DNA of 64,000 bases from Cladopsammia gracilis (GCA_022457155.1 JAJGOT010000356.1:186001-250000), one strand, 5' to 3'; shown: positions 46,404 to 58,855, numbered from the stretch's first letter. Notes: generated from the sequence alone by a model not told the origin. Program-made: numbers and translations.

Positions 46404-48154
46404 GGTGTTTCCCTCCAGTTTCCATGCAGCCGCACCGACCATTTTTAAGCGGCCGTTTAACTAACTTTCCTTTATTGAATTAGTATGAAACTTACACAAA
46501 ATATTGTACTTAGTTTGAAGTTTATAAGATTGTAATAATTTTGAAAATCGGATTTAAAATTGCGGAGATAAACGAGAAACATTGAAATCGCTTGAGTCTA
46601 AATTCCGAGCGATTGCGATGGCATCTAGAAAAATCAAAACTATTACTATAAACTATGACATATCGCAAACAAAATATCTAAAAATTAGAAACTTTTGTCA
46701 AGCCGATTTTTAGTAAATCAGGAAAACATTTCGAACTTGTGATTTTGCATGTGTATGAGCACATCAATAAGTTCCTCAATTAAGCTTATAAAACTTTAAT
46801 TTGTCAATCTCATGTTTACGCCAAAATGTGTGTTTATAGTATGAGATGAAACTATGAAATTTTGAAAGCGTTTCTCGTTTTAGTTTTGGAGATTCGATTT
46901 TCTATAGGAAACCATAGTTTTTTTGACTGAGTCCTTGATATTGTAGTTTTAGCGCTTTTCTATATATTTCAAAAACCGCGAGATAGATTTTTTTTAAACA
47001 TTTTTAGTTGTTTCTTTATAATATGAACAATATTGTCTCGAAGTTTCATATTGATTGAAACATTGCAACATGGTCATATAAAATAATAAAGTTCACCCAA
47101 AACGCGATTGAGACTTTGTGCTTTGATTGCACGGTTGAAGGCGCACAAAGACGCTTTAATTAATTAATTCAGGTGAAGCGCAACGCATTTCTGCGTGACT
47201 ATCATGATTTGCGGAGTAACGTTAAGGGCTGTGTTCCACGTTATTTTTATCGTTCCCACGAATTTCAGTGGGACGTTTATTTGAAAGCAGGTTTTTTTAT
47301 TCGCATTTGACGTGCACTGGACTCTCTCGACATTTTGAATTGTAGGGAAAAGAAAGAAGTCATCGCGATTTGCATAATTCTCAACACGCAGAAATGCGTT
47401 ACACTTCACCTGAATTAATTAAAGCGTCTTTGCGACGTGCGCCTTCAACCGTGCAATCAAAGCACAAAGTTTCAATCGCGTTTTTTAGGTGAACTTTATT
47501 ATTTTATTTGACCATGTTGCAATGTTTCAATCAAGATGAAACTTTGAGACAATGTTGTTGATATTATAAAGAAATGACCATAAAAGTTTAAAAAAGTGTA
47601 GAAAAGTGCTAAAACTACAATATCAAGGACTCAGTCAAAAAACTACGGTTTCCTACAGAATATCGAATCTCCAAAACTAAAACGAGAAACGCTTTCAAAC
47701 TTTCAAAGTTTCATCCCATACACTAAACACACATTTTGGCGTAAATTTGAGATTGAGAAATTAAACTTTTATAAGCTTAATTGAGGAATTTGTAGATGTG
47801 CTCATACACATGCAAAATCACAAGTTCGAAATGTTTTTCTGATTTACTCAAAATCGGCTTGACAAAATTTTCTAATTTTAAGATATTTTGTTTGCCTTAT
47901 GTCATAGTTTGTCGTAATAGTTTTGATTTTTCTAGATGCCATCGCAATCGCTCGGAATTTAGACTCAAGCGATTTCAATTTTTCTCGTTTATCTCCGCAA
48001 TGTTAAATCCGATTTACAAACTTGTTACACTTTTATAAACTTCAAACTTTGTACAATATTTTGTAAGTTTCATTCTAATTCAATAAAGGAAAGTTAGTTA
48101 AACGGCCGCTCAAAAATGGTAGGTGCGGCTACACGGAAACTGGAGGGAAACACC
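46404..48154. mobile_element. 1.75-kb foldback with ~750-bp arms and TTAA target sites
   Basis: TTAA at 46400-46403 and 48155-48158. Ends GGTGTTTCCCTCCAGTTTCC mirrored. Arms remain alignable inward to about 47180 and 47390 (AATTAATTCAGGTGAAG), leaving a spacer of ~200 bp. No long coding frame inside. Confidence 0.85.
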
Positions 48155-48302
48155 TTAAATTGAACATTTAACTTAAATCTTTATTACGACCAGTTGCTTT
48201 TATTTCAAGGCAGATAATTTTGCCTTCACATCAAATTAACCTCAACTGTTGACAGACTATTTAAGGAAAATAAATAAGTTCAATTATGCCGTGTTCCCTG
48301 CT

Positions 48303-48540
48303 AACACTCTGCCAGCAGTAACCGATGTAAGTGGCCTGGCACTCGCAGCACCTGATCGTACATACTCTTCCTTGTCTTTCCCTAGGTTCGTCCTTGCCTT
48401 TAACTTTTGTCAGTAGTTGTCGTAAAGTGGTAGTCTCAGAAGTGCCCTTGATGTAGGGTATTGTTGCAATGGTAACAGGTTTCAGTTTGCCGTTCGTTGT
48501 GTTCGAGCGTTTTCTTCAAACATATTCTTCCACAAACACG
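48303..48540 (-). pseudogene. Penelope-like element relic (reverse transcriptase C-terminus to GIY-YIG start)
   Basis: Minus-strand frame with VTIATIPYIKGTSE, TTTLRQLLTKVKGKDEP, then a cysteine pair and CQATYIGY. This is the usual transition from Penelope-type reverse transcriptase to its GIY-YIG endonuclease. A short deletion joins the first two parts. Only ~65 residues survive. Confidence 0.65.
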
Positions 48541-50030
48541 TGCTGACCACGTGCTCACCCCATCACACAAAATAACCAAAACCTACCGTATATGGTAAAA
48601 TCACTACATGATATCATTAATTGAATAATGGACGACCATATATTTGTCTTTTTACCCTTTTAGGTTGTTTTTAATCATACCATCAATCAGATGTATTTTT
48701 GCTTCATAGTCTGATGTAACCTTTTGAATCATATATTTTTAAAGTCACATGGGCTGATAAGACGATAAGGTCTCATTATATACAATACATCTATTTTTGT
48801 CTCTACAAATTAAATACCACGCAGAGGAAATGTCTTAAATGCATGAGACTACTTTCAAGATGTCTGGTGAAAATTTATAAAATAACGTAATTATGGTATG
48901 CTCTTCATTTTATCATATTTTATCAAAGTTTTTTAATAGAAAGTGTCGATAACTTTTCGGGTCTGAAAAACTGTTTTATGTATGCAGTGTTACAGTAAAG
49001 ATTCAATTTTGTTGGTTTTGAAAGCAAGCAATAAAATTCTAAGTTGACGAAACAAGTTGGGCTAATTTGCGGGTTACAAACACCACCATTCTACAGCATC
49101 GGGCAGAATGGCCGGACATTGGCGCATATTAATGAGCCATTGCGGCGGACTATCAACAAGCATGAATGTTCAATAAAAACGCCGCAATTACAGTGAAAAG
49201 GGGTGAATTTGGTTAAGTATACTGACTTGAACAGCCATTTTGAAGTAATAAGATATGACTTTCTTTATGACAGGGCGGCATTTGGAGCTAAAGGGTTAAG
49301 TAAATCGAACAAGAATAAGTGGACCTTTCACTTCAAAAATTGTGGTTATTGCGGTAACTTTTGTAATTGAACAGTAAATTATAAGACTTATAATTATTAA
49401 ATTTGACAGTGTACATTCCTTCTCCCTCGATCTGAACAAATAACTATCACCGTTAACTTAAGATCATCAGGCTCAGATCAGTGTGTAATCAACACATTGT
49501 GGAGAACAAAGAGAACTGAGGACTTTTTAACTTTAGATATTAATTTTCAATTCGTTTCCATCATTTATTTGTAATTAATTATAATTCAAAATAGTTTTAG
49601 TATTATTAAGTAATATTAGTATTTATCACTGTAATTTTCACTTGTTTATTCAGTATGTGTCTGCTGCAAGAGTAAACGATTTTTATTTATTTAATTTAAA
49701 ACATTTGAAACTTTCATAAAGCGAATAAAACTAACAATGAATCTAATTAAGAAATTTAGATGTAAATGTTAGCAGGTCTTGTTTTGTCTAACGTTATTTT
49801 ATTCATTATGAAAGTAATATTTTTAAAAAAATGTTCTTTTGTTCTTAACTGCTGCCGTACTTGACAACGGTTTCAAATTCATTTTATTTGGAAATATAAT
49901 ATCAGTCCTCGAAACCTGATTGGTCAAACATTTAAACAAACCACCAGCTCTGAGCGATACTTGATTGGTGCATCGATGTCATAATTTATTCCATTTGGCG
50001 AAACAGGTGAATTTCCGATTACAAAAGGGA
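48541..50030. other. Gene-free AT-rich spacer
   Basis: I see no exon, repeat family or palindrome worth naming here. Confidence 0.4.
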
Positions 50031-50033
50031 TAT

Positions 50034-50039
50034 TATAAA
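50034..50039 (+). promoter_or_regulatory. TATA box of the tropomyosin-like gene
   Basis: TATAAA 46 bp before the ATG at 50085. It supports starting the protein there, not at an upstream in-frame ATG (49965) that lies before the box. Confidence 0.55.
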
Positions 50040-50084
50040 CAACGAGAGACGCCGAGATCAAACATTCAGCCTAAACAAGATAAC

Positions 50085-50813
50085 ATGGAAGAATTTAAGG
50101 CAAAAACTAGCAGGGTTAGACACGAAATTGATCAAGCCGAAGAAAGAGAAAAGGCTGCCACGAAAAAGCTTGCGTTTGCGATACATGAAGCGGATGAAAG
50201 AGAGAAAGAAGTCGACGCGTTGAGGAGGAAAATATGGCTGCGAAATCAGGAGAAGCGGGTGCTGGAGAATCGCATTTCCAACAAAGAAAAGGAATTTTAC
50301 GAGGTGGATGAGAGAAAGGAAAATGAGGACAGACAGCGAAAGATTCTTGATGAATTGGAGGAGGAAGATGAACGAAAAATGATGAAACTTGAAGTCCTGA
50401 TGACACAGTACAAAACGAAGGCAGATTTTAGCGAGAACAAGTGCGCAGAGTGCTGGCGAAAGATGCAGAATATGACAAGGGAAATTGAGAAGTTTAGGCG
50501 AAGATTACAAACCGCCGAACGAAAGGGCCGGGACCTGGAGGAGCAGAACAAATTAGTCTACAGAAATGTGCGCAAATTGGAAATTGACGAGGAGAAACGA
50601 TGTGATCGAGCCGATTGTTGCGAAAATAATATCCGAGAGTTGTGGCAACTGAGGAGAGATGCAGAAATACGGTATGAGGCCGCGGAGAGGAAGATTGGAC
50701 GGCTCCAAGGCGAACTTAATGTCTTGAAAGACAAGATTTACGAAGAGGAAAAGAAAATTGACGATGTAAAATCAATGTTTAATGAAGCAATGAACGGTTT
50801 GGGCCGATACTGA
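50085..50813 (+). CDS. Tropomyosin-like coiled-coil protein, intronless
   Basis: 242 residues, almost entirely charged heptad coiled coil without proline. It begins MEEFKAKTSRVRHEIDQAEE. The end (MFNEAMNGLGRY) parallels the short non-helical tail of tropomyosins, where this region overlaps the next molecule. Internal phrases such as AERKIGRLQGELNVLKDKI also follow the tropomyosin pattern. Length is slightly short of the 248-284 usual for the family. Probable role is binding along actin filaments. There are six cysteines, more than usual (ENKCAECW, RADCCENN). A single exon suggests a cnidarian-type intronless gene or an old retrocopy. An AATAAA lies near 51227. Confidence 0.75.
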   Translation: MEEFKAKTSRVRHEIDQAEEREKAATKKLAFAIHEADEREKEVDALRRKIWLRNQEKRVLENRISNKEKEFYEVDERKENEDRQRKILDELEEEDERKMMKLEVLMTQYKTKADFSENKCAECWRKMQNMTREIEKFRRRLQTAERKGRDLEEQNKLVYRNVRKLEIDEEKRCDRADCCENNIRELWQLRRDAEIRYEAAERKIGRLQGELNVLKDKIYEEEKKIDDVKSMFNEAMNGLGRY

Positions 50814-53691
50814 GGCGTGTAGCGAATTACTTATCGGAAACGCCAGAGCGTCGAAAAGTCAATGAAAAGCTCGCCCTTTACTTTTTTTATGTACTTTTGC
50901 TTCGCGAAGAAATGGTAATTCTTGATGTGAAGGAAATTTATCTACCAATAATATTGAACTATCTGTGTTTCAGTAAATGCAAAACTAATTTGTAAACGCT
51001 ATTTGTGGAAATTTCATTTTCGAATACTGAAATTTGAAAGCGATTTCCACATTCATAATTATTTGCAAGGAGATTCAAGCAGACAATAGGATATTTATTG
51101 TCAGAAAAGGCACGAATATCAGAAAATATTCCATCGTTTTGCAGCACCAAGCTCCGTTGATCTTTAAAGGGCAAGATACTACGTTGTAAAGAACAGATTT
51201 ACGTTTTAGGGTAAGAACTGAAGTACAATAAAATTTCATATTTTATGACTTTTCCCCGGCAGTGGCTTGATAGTCTCCTTTTGTTTGCATTTATAAAGAA
51301 ATGCAAATCATACTTTGAACCACACATGTCGTACCTTATAGCAACCGTATTGGCATAAATGACGTCACCGTTGTGTCACTCAAATTTGATTCCATTTAAT
51401 TTCAGTTGTGGTCTAAGTGGAACGTTTTTGGCCTAGAAAATGAAACGAGCTCTAGAAGTTTAATCAGGCATTCTACGACGAAAAAAAACGTCTGTAGCCA
51501 GGGTTTAGGTTTCACACAACCGTGATATATCATTTATATATAGCTCCGTCGGTTATTCGAAAAAATGAAGGCGTTCTGGTTTAATCGACGATGGCAAATT
51601 TAATATGATTCTTAATCAATATCGATGATGGAAAACCTTGTTATTCAGGCCTTGCCGCACCCCGAAACGTGCCTTAAGAAATGTGTACCTCCAAACTAAA
51701 TAATGTATTAATCTCGACAAATCGACGAAGACCAGAATAATAAATTTCTGAATTGCTAAATTAATTTCGACGACTGAAAACCGTGCAAACCTGGCATAAT
51801 TCCTCGGAAACGTGCTTGTAGTGTGTATTATTTTTAACTAAATATGATATATTTAACCGCAAATTACATTAAATTGAGAAACGCCTTTCAAACAGCTTTC
51901 ATTTGATGCCTGTTTCTCACTACCGAGCCAGGCAAGCATAAGCGCTTGCAAAACCACTTTTTATTCAACTTGAAAAGCATATATAAGCGCAAGTATTTAT
52001 GAACCAAGTGGCCCACAACTGCGAAGCTTAACCAGTTTCCGTAGCGTGAACTGAATGAAAATATTACCATTTCCCCCCCCCCCCCTCCTCCTGAATACTG
52101 GTCCATCGCATGGTCCCCTACCCCCCCAGCATTATGTCGCCGTTACTCATCAATACACATGGGTGGTGAGAGAAAATATGGAGCGACGTTTCTTTGTGCA
52201 TCAAAGAAACTTGACAACACGACACGGAGGGACCAGGGCTCGAATCATTGAAAGTTTGTCGCACACACTAAAGTCCACCGCGCGTCCACAACTATAAACG
52301 CAAGCATAACCTTCAATGACAAAAAATCTTTTTTTCTTGTGCTTGGGTCACGTTTGTTTTCACCTGACGCGAATCTCTTCAGCTTCTGCTCGTGTTGTGC
52401 ATCGCTAGTGAAATACAGGATTTTACTAATAGTCAGCTGTACAATTATCCTTGCAATGTATGTTTTTACAGAATTTAAGCAGGGTTGAAGGTCGTGGTTG
52501 TACAACAATGCTATTTCAGTTGTATCTTCATAATTGGAGCATGGCGCGCCAGCAGTAAAATCGGTTATTGACCAGTTTGTCAGTGTTAACCAGATAGCAT
52601 GCGCCATAGATAGACTGCGTTCAAGTGTTACTTTCAGGGTTTCCAAGGCGACATGGAATCCCTTCGCCGAAGTAGAGAAGCAAGTCCCTTGTGAGCTCAC
52701 TACCACTTCAAGAAACATAATATTTCAGAATTTCTTCAGCACCGCCAACAGTTTAATATTTCTCACATGCACTCACGTTCGTAAAATCAAAGATAAAACG
52801 TCTTTAAGCTATGTTCTTTTTCTTGACTTGTTTACAACCTCCTTATAACAGACATGTATGATTGTTTTATACCATCTGTGCGTTAAGCTGAAATGACAGT
52901 AAATGATACAATAGTTTTAAAATTTGTTTATATTTACATATATTTACATATATTTACTTGAAGTTGCTGCCAAATGTTAATCTAATTATTGTTTACATGT
53001 TGCCAAAGAGCATATAGTAAATTGGTTTTGGACTTTTTGAAGACCTTTCTTATTTCACCAGAGACCTATATAGTTACAGCCACTCCCACGGAAAAGCAAG
53101 TTATTTTGCGCCAACATAAAACTCATTGAAAATTCTGCTGGTGTTCTGCCAGCGTCCATTGTTCACTTTCTGTCAAGTTGTCAAAAGCATAAGAGTTTAC
53201 CCGCAAACCAATTAGTTAAACTCCTTCACCAGCCAAAGTCAGCGACTTAAATAATAGATGAAAATACTGCTTCCATTGGAAGGAAAAATAATCAATTCAA
53301 AGTTATTTTACTGACTAATCTTGCGAAATTAATCTAATCCCACATCTTATATTTCAAATTAATTGTTTTCTAAAGTCTTACGCTAAAACATAGTATTTAG
53401 AGACCTATGCGACTCTAATAACCCGATATATGTTATAGCTTCCGTTGATAACAAACTGGTATTTGTCTGTTGGTATCCTCAAATGCTGCATAAATGTTCC
53501 TTTCTCAACTGCCAATCATCTGCCATTCTCACAGGTGCATGCATATCACGTGTTATTATGAGTGACATGAAGCGAAGCTTAGTCAATTTTGCTTTCAGAT
53601 TTTAAAGCAAAGCACAAACTTTTGTCTGCACGCTTGAACTTGAACCAATATCTTACAACTAGCCAGGAAAAAATTCAGATATAAATTCAAG
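50814..53691. other. Spacer between tropomyosin-like and membrane-protein genes
   Basis: No supported gene. A C tract lies at 52073-52083. A 157-codon minus frame at 52718-52245 has no recognisable motif. Confidence 0.4.
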
Positions 53692-54045
53692 ATGACTATT
53701 TTGAGATTTTTTGGTTTCGGTTTGACAACCACAGCTCTGCTGATCACGTTCGCCAGATTTTTCGCAAGAAACTGGTTTCCGTACTTCATGGTTAGCTTGG
53801 TTATCTTTGAGATAGGCATGTTTACACTGACAAAGGGAAAGCAAATTGAGCCTGAACGCCCGCTGAACAGGCCAGAGAAAACCGAAGATAAAAGAGCGAG
53901 CAAGGCACCTCCACCATCACCAGGCGCAAACAAAACTAACACATCTCCGAAGTCTCCAGCAAAGGGTCAGGCTGCGGCTACAAATAAACAAGAAAAAGCG
54001 GCAAAGAAAGCTCAAGCAAAGGCGACAGCAGCGGCTGCTAAATAG
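53692..54045 (+). CDS. Small membrane protein with basic Ala/Lys/Pro tail (paralogue of 61050 gene)
   Basis: Intronless, 117 residues. Residues ~3-25 and ~28-46 are hydrophobic (FFGFGLTTTALLITFARFF; FPYFMVSLVIFEIGMFTL), with room for a tight hairpin. A disordered tail rich in K, P and A follows, ending KKAQAKATAAAAK like a histone H1 tail. The core FGFxL...FPY...IF...FxL is shared with the gene at 61050. An AATAAA follows near 54386. Function unknown; the location is probably an internal or plasma membrane with the tail in the cytoplasm. Confidence 0.65.
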   Translation: MTILRFFGFGLTTTALLITFARFFARNWFPYFMVSLVIFEIGMFTLTKGKQIEPERPLNRPEKTEDKRASKAPPPSPGANKTNTSPKSPAKGQAAATNKQEKAAKKAQAKATAAAAK

Positions 54046-55690
54046 AGACATCAATTTGCTGTCACTCTCAACATAATTGATATTCGCTTTAATTATTTCA
54101 TCATTGTTATATTGGTTTAGACATATTTAAGTGGATTGGAACAATTTGTTTTTGAGCACTGCTACTGCAAATCGAGATAACATTGTTGGAACTGACAAGT
54201 TTTCTTCTCCTGTATTCAATGCTGCTATTAAACGATTAAAACAAACGAGTTTACTCAGTGACAATGAGAGAGACGAAGAGATCTGCACACATTTAGACAA
54301 GTGTATGCTAACCGTAATTCGTTTATTGTTGCAATTTTAAATTTTGACCGGTATTATCACAAGGTAGCTCGACTGTTTTTTATGTAATAAAATTATATTG
54401 TAAAAATACCTCTTTTCATGTAAACTGATGATGCAATGGTTTGCATGGTTTGCCCTCGGTTTAAAAAAAATCTTTTAACCAAATGATTATCATCCTTTAA
54501 CTGACAATTTATTTGTTTGCAAAAGCGTTTCTTTTCTTCCCAACTTGGTCCAATGCTTGCAAAACAATCAATTATTTAAAGCTCAACAGCTTGGTCAAAA
54601 TCATTTTAAGCCTCTCTCGGTAAGATTAGGTCGACCGCATAGTCGAAGGATAGCTGTATTTTGTTAAATCTGCTAAACAAGCGTTTATCTTCCTTGTCCT
54701 TGACCATTCATTTTGTTTGAATCTCGAATGTTTTAAAAAGGGTCTAAGCTAAATGCATTTGACTGGCCACCCTTAACATGATTTCTAAACGTTTAGAGCG
54801 GACTGTCCGGTTCACGTTACTGGGGCGTGTTTTCTGAAACATGAATCGGAAAATACCCGTTTGCAGGTGGCTTATGTGTTCAGGACAGTAAATTAGGCAG
54901 ATACCACGCAGTTCTTAAGAACCTCTAATTTCATTGGACCTGGGTATCACGCAGCTCTATTATTTTCAGGGTTAGGGTCCATTGTTGTGTTGTTTGTTCT
55001 GATATTGTTTTCTCAGCAAATCAGCGAAGACCTTGTAAGAGCTGCGTACTGCCCCAAATTAGGGGTAAATACAAACTCGTTTATGACAGTAAGTTAAGAA
55101 ATCAGGTCGCAAGTGTAAAAAGGAATGAACTGAGCACACGAAATAAATTATCCAAACTAGCACTGTCGGAACAGTATGGAGATTAGCGAGAAGTTGCATG
55201 TCACAATCAAGAGAGTCTGTCACGTTAGAGGTCTTGCGTGACTGGTCTCCCGCGCATGAGCAGTAAGAACCCGATCTCGTGACCCGCTTCTTGTTGTGGC
55301 CTCTCAGTTTAGATATTCGCTATTTGACAGGGTCACAGTTGGCGAGACGGTTTTTCAATCTCTTTGCCGGAAGCACAACACTAAAAAGTCTAAAAATTGG
55401 TATTAATTGAGTTGATTAGTAAATTGGCCAACACAGACAAATTGGAAACCTGATGTTTTGAGCATTAGCCCTTCTTCAGATCGATTCAAGGGATTGCGAG
55501 TTTTGTGTGCTTCATATTTGGTTGATACCTATATATATACCATGCAATTGCAAATTCTAGTGCTTTACTGAGCCTTAACTTCCCTATCGACGCAGCGCCA
55601 GAGTTTCTTTAGAAACGAAATCGAATCTCTTATCTTTTGGTACGGATACGACTTAGCGGCCAAACTAACAAAAGAGAGACAGACAGAGTT
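54046..55690. other. Spacer without recognised gene
   Basis: Only the AATAAA near 54386 and the hammerhead relic at 55449 stand out. Confidence 0.4.
55449..55480 (-). ncRNA. Degenerate hammerhead-like motif (Penelope-type)
   Basis: Minus strand: CTGAAGA, GGGC/GCTC stem, then AAAAC where GAAAC is expected. Probably inactive. Confidence 0.4.
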
Positions 55691-55691
55691 T

Positions 55692-55862
55692 AAAGGCCCA
55701 CCTTCACCCAAAAGACGTTGCGGTCGTTTGTTTATGTTTTGAAATGCTCCATTGTTCATACGCGTGATCTGATTGGTTGCAGGCATTCAATCGTGAATTT
55801 TTGTGTTACACGAACAGAAAGTGATCACGGCACGCACAGCATTTTGGGTAAAGGTGGGCTTT
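55692..55862. mobile_element. MITE, AAAGGCCCACCTT ends
   Basis: AAAGGCCCACCTTCACCCAAAA is mirrored by TTTTGGGTAAAGGTGGGCTTT over 171 bp. Confidence 0.75.
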
Positions 55863-55894
55863 GCTCTTGTCGATTCATGAGAATATCGAGTAAA

Positions 55895-56935
55895 GAGGCC
55901 CCATATCGGGATATGGGATATTTAGGTAAAAAAATATAGGGATACCGGATATTTAGAAAAGAGATTCCGGGATACCGAGCATCAAATATGTATTTTTTGA
56001 AAATATAAAATAGGTTCATCGATCAATATAAAAGACGGAGAAAGTGAGAAAAATGGTCAAAATGGTCAAAAAGTATTTGATTCAGGTTGAATTTTGACGA
56101 AATATCTCGTGGAGAATGCTGAAAATAGCATTTTCCGAGCCTCTAGATTTCAAAATTTTCTTGGGGGGGGGGGGGGGGGGGGCATAGTGAGCAAAGCTGA
56201 TACTAAGTAGAACAATTAACGCGACAACGACATGATAGAGCCCAAACTGAAAGCCAAAATGCAACCGTGGACAGCTGTTTCGACCTGGTTGGGTCTCGTC
56301 AGCACGGTGTAGATCCTACGTATTCCAGCAGCATTTTCGTTCGCGGTCCTTTGCTCCTTGTTCTTCAAATTATACTCCCCCATCCCTGCAGCTTGCGAAG
56401 AAGGTTTTACATGAAGATACCGCTTGCATTTATGAGGATACGAGAAACCTGCCATGAAATGCTCATTTTTTACCAAAATCGAGAGCAAGGACTCGAACTT
56501 GTTTCTTCAGGCTTTGAAAAATCAGCCAAAGAACTCGGCATTCGGGATTATAGATGGTTTTCATCACGTTACGTCACGGCGGCCATGTTGGTGTACAACT
56601 ACAATTCTTTTGTTATGTACACCAACATGGCCGCCATGGCCTTTGTCATTTGAGTTCCACAGGACTGAAGGTCACGTGAGTGAAAACTATCTGTGCCCAG
56701 TCCCTACGTGCATGATCATCATTTCAATAAGAACAAAACATCTGGTAAAAGTAAAAAAGTACTTTGTTACATAATCTCGTACTCACGATTGTGTAACACG
56801 GAAATGACGTAATCAGCAGTAATTGGCATTAAAGGGATACAAAATCATTGGAATTAACGGGATACGGATTATTTTGGTCACAAATTGATGGGATACTTGA
56901 TACGCAGACCCCTCCCCCCCTCCCTAATGGGGCCT
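55895..56935. mobile_element. Candidate 1-kb composite element, GAGGCCCCAT ends
   Basis: AGAGGCCCCATATCGGGAT at the left and CCTAATGGGGCCTC at the right. GGGATAC phrases lie near both ends. It encloses a 20-G tract, the complete hammerhead and a palindrome built on GGCCATGTTGGTGTAC (56579-56635). Confidence 0.45.
56264..56308 (-). ncRNA. Complete hammerhead ribozyme (Penelope-type, dimer-capable stem III)
   Basis: Minus strand in order: stem I ACCGTG, core CTGACGA, stem II GACC / loop CAACCA / GGTC, core GAAA, palindromic CAGCTG as minimal stem III, GTC cleavage triplet, stem I return CACGGT. Every conserved position of a hammerhead is present in 45 nt. Such tiny stem III forms are known from Penelope-like elements and can act as dimers. 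Confidence 0.8.
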
Positions 56936-57794
56936 CACTAAAATACAGGGCGCGATCCATACATCAAAATTTCCGGAAATTACGGTGCAAGTTCGAATGG
57001 AACGGAAATTTTCGAAAATTCGTTTCGTAAATTTTGGTCAACCTCTCGAGGTTGTCCCGTTTTCCGGGAATACCAAATTTTCTGTTCCATTTGGAATTTC
57101 TACTCAGTGTGACATTCATGCCTAGTTTTTTTCAACCTTGCTTGTTGCCTCGTGAAAAGCTGCAAGATAGCCGGCGACACAAGGAGATTTTTATTATTGT
57201 TGGGTCTGTTTCTTCACGTTTGACGGTTTAGAATTCTTTCTTCGCATGTTTGTCGATGATTCAGGAAATATCTCTCCTACCGTTGGAGAGTCGACGGATG
57301 ATGATGTTGGTAAGATGAAAACAAAAGCTGATTGACTTGAGCAATACGCTTATAAAATGCACGAACGAACTTCTTTGCATATGAATTCCCGCCAATTGTA
57401 AATATATTCCTTGATTGTTTGTGGAACTGAGTTTGTGTTCTTTCTATGAAAGTAAACTTACTGTTTCAATAGGTACTAAGGAAAAATTACAACAAATCTC
57501 AACAACATCACCTGCTAAAGAAACGAGATCTGAATGCCGTTCCATTCGCCATATGAAAATTTGGGAAATTCAAACCGGATTTTTTGGTCGAATGGATCGC
57601 GCCCACAAATTCGTTTATTAGTGTTGCAAGTCAACTGAAAGCGAGGGCTACAATTCAACCCAACCTATTTGACCTGGGGTTTTCTTCCGAAGATAGGCGA
57701 CCAGCATCTTTTTTCTCCATAATAATCATGATGTTTGTGATTGTGTTTATGACTGGGTTGACATAGCAACATGGATACAACTAGATTCTCAGAC

Positions 57795-58122
57795 GGCAGA
57801 GTCTAAATGTATAGCTCAGAAGGAGTTCGGACACCTTAATGAGAATATATGGTTAGCTTTCAGTTTAGGTTGGGGTAAGCAGTTTATATAGCTAAATTTA
57901 GGCCTAAACAACCCGAGAAGCTAGGTGGTACTCTGGTACGGTAGGCTATGTAAGCCTCAGCCTAGCTGAGGTCACAGGTTCAATCCTGAGTGGGGATTTT
58001 AGATTTTACTTTTTTACACTTTAAAATTTATTGAAAATAAAATTTTAAGTGTCGACATTACGTTATATAATTCATATTAAGGTGTCCGACGTCCTTCTGA
58101 GCTATAGAAGGTAGACTCTACC
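57795..58122. mobile_element. MULE-like MITE with tRNA-like block, copy 1
   Basis: 9-bp direct TTCTCAGAC at 57786-57794 and 58123-58131. Arms of ~50 bp (GGCAGAGTCTA...AGCTCAGAAGGA...TCGGACACC). Interior matches 63208-63565 closely, but the outer arms differ from that copy. Confidence 0.75.
57912..57995 (+). ncRNA. tRNA-Leu/Ser-like block (long variable arm) in MITE copy 1
   Basis: GCTAGGTGGTACTCTGG (box A-like), hairpin AGGCT-ATGTA-AGCCT, second hairpin CTCAG-CCTAG-CTGAG in the variable-arm position, then box B-like GGTTCAATCCTG, with CCC/GGGG ends. Not a canonical tRNA. Confidence 0.5.
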
Positions 58123-58855
58123 TTCTCAGACAACCTCCTCATCCCCAGGGCGTTCTCCGCTTTCAAAATGGTTGGCGTGGTTGCTAAGTTGAAAAGATAC
58201 CGTTTCTAGCTATTAATTACATCCGTTGTATCCCCCAACAAAATTGATACATTTTTAATGCGAGGCTCGCGAAATGTTAAACAAAATCATTGATAATTAA
58301 AACACCAGTAAAATGCTAGAAAATGTGCTTATTTTCAAAAACAAATTTCTGATTCAGTTGTTGCTCTCACGTTTTGAGCTATAAAATGAAACATTGAAAG
58401 AGACTTTGCATGAAGAGTGGTGGTTAACAGAAATAACAGGAATTAATAAATACAACAAACATAAAACGCGCTTATACCGGCTTGTGGAGAGAATTGCTAA
58501 TTATTTGTAAAACGTGCAGGTGTTTAAAGCGCCCAGCAAGACTCTGGACAGGATACAAGACCGCAAGACACGTTACATTTCAAAACATAACGGTTCGGTG
58601 GCTCAAACGCAAAACACAGCCATGCAAATTGACAGCACTGCCGTGATATCACTGCTCCTTATAGAGTGAGCCAGTATTTTTGGATTAAAAATTTCCACAA
58701 GAAAGCTGTATGACCGCAAACTGAGCTGAAAGCAGCGGAAAGGTAAATGATCCAGCGATTTTAACAAACAAGTTTCAGCGTATTCGCTTTACGCCGCACT
58801 GAGGCTAAACTACAAAGTAACGAAGTTCGACTCTGGTTCTCTACCGCGAGCAAGA

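Noticed and set aside
49965..50084. N-terminal extension of the tropomyosin-like protein
   Set aside because: The extra residues are not coiled coil and begin upstream of the TATA box.
52245..52718. 157-codon minus-strand frame
   Set aside because: No motif, no promoter signal, and the plus strand also has a 104-codon frame over part of it. Probably chance.
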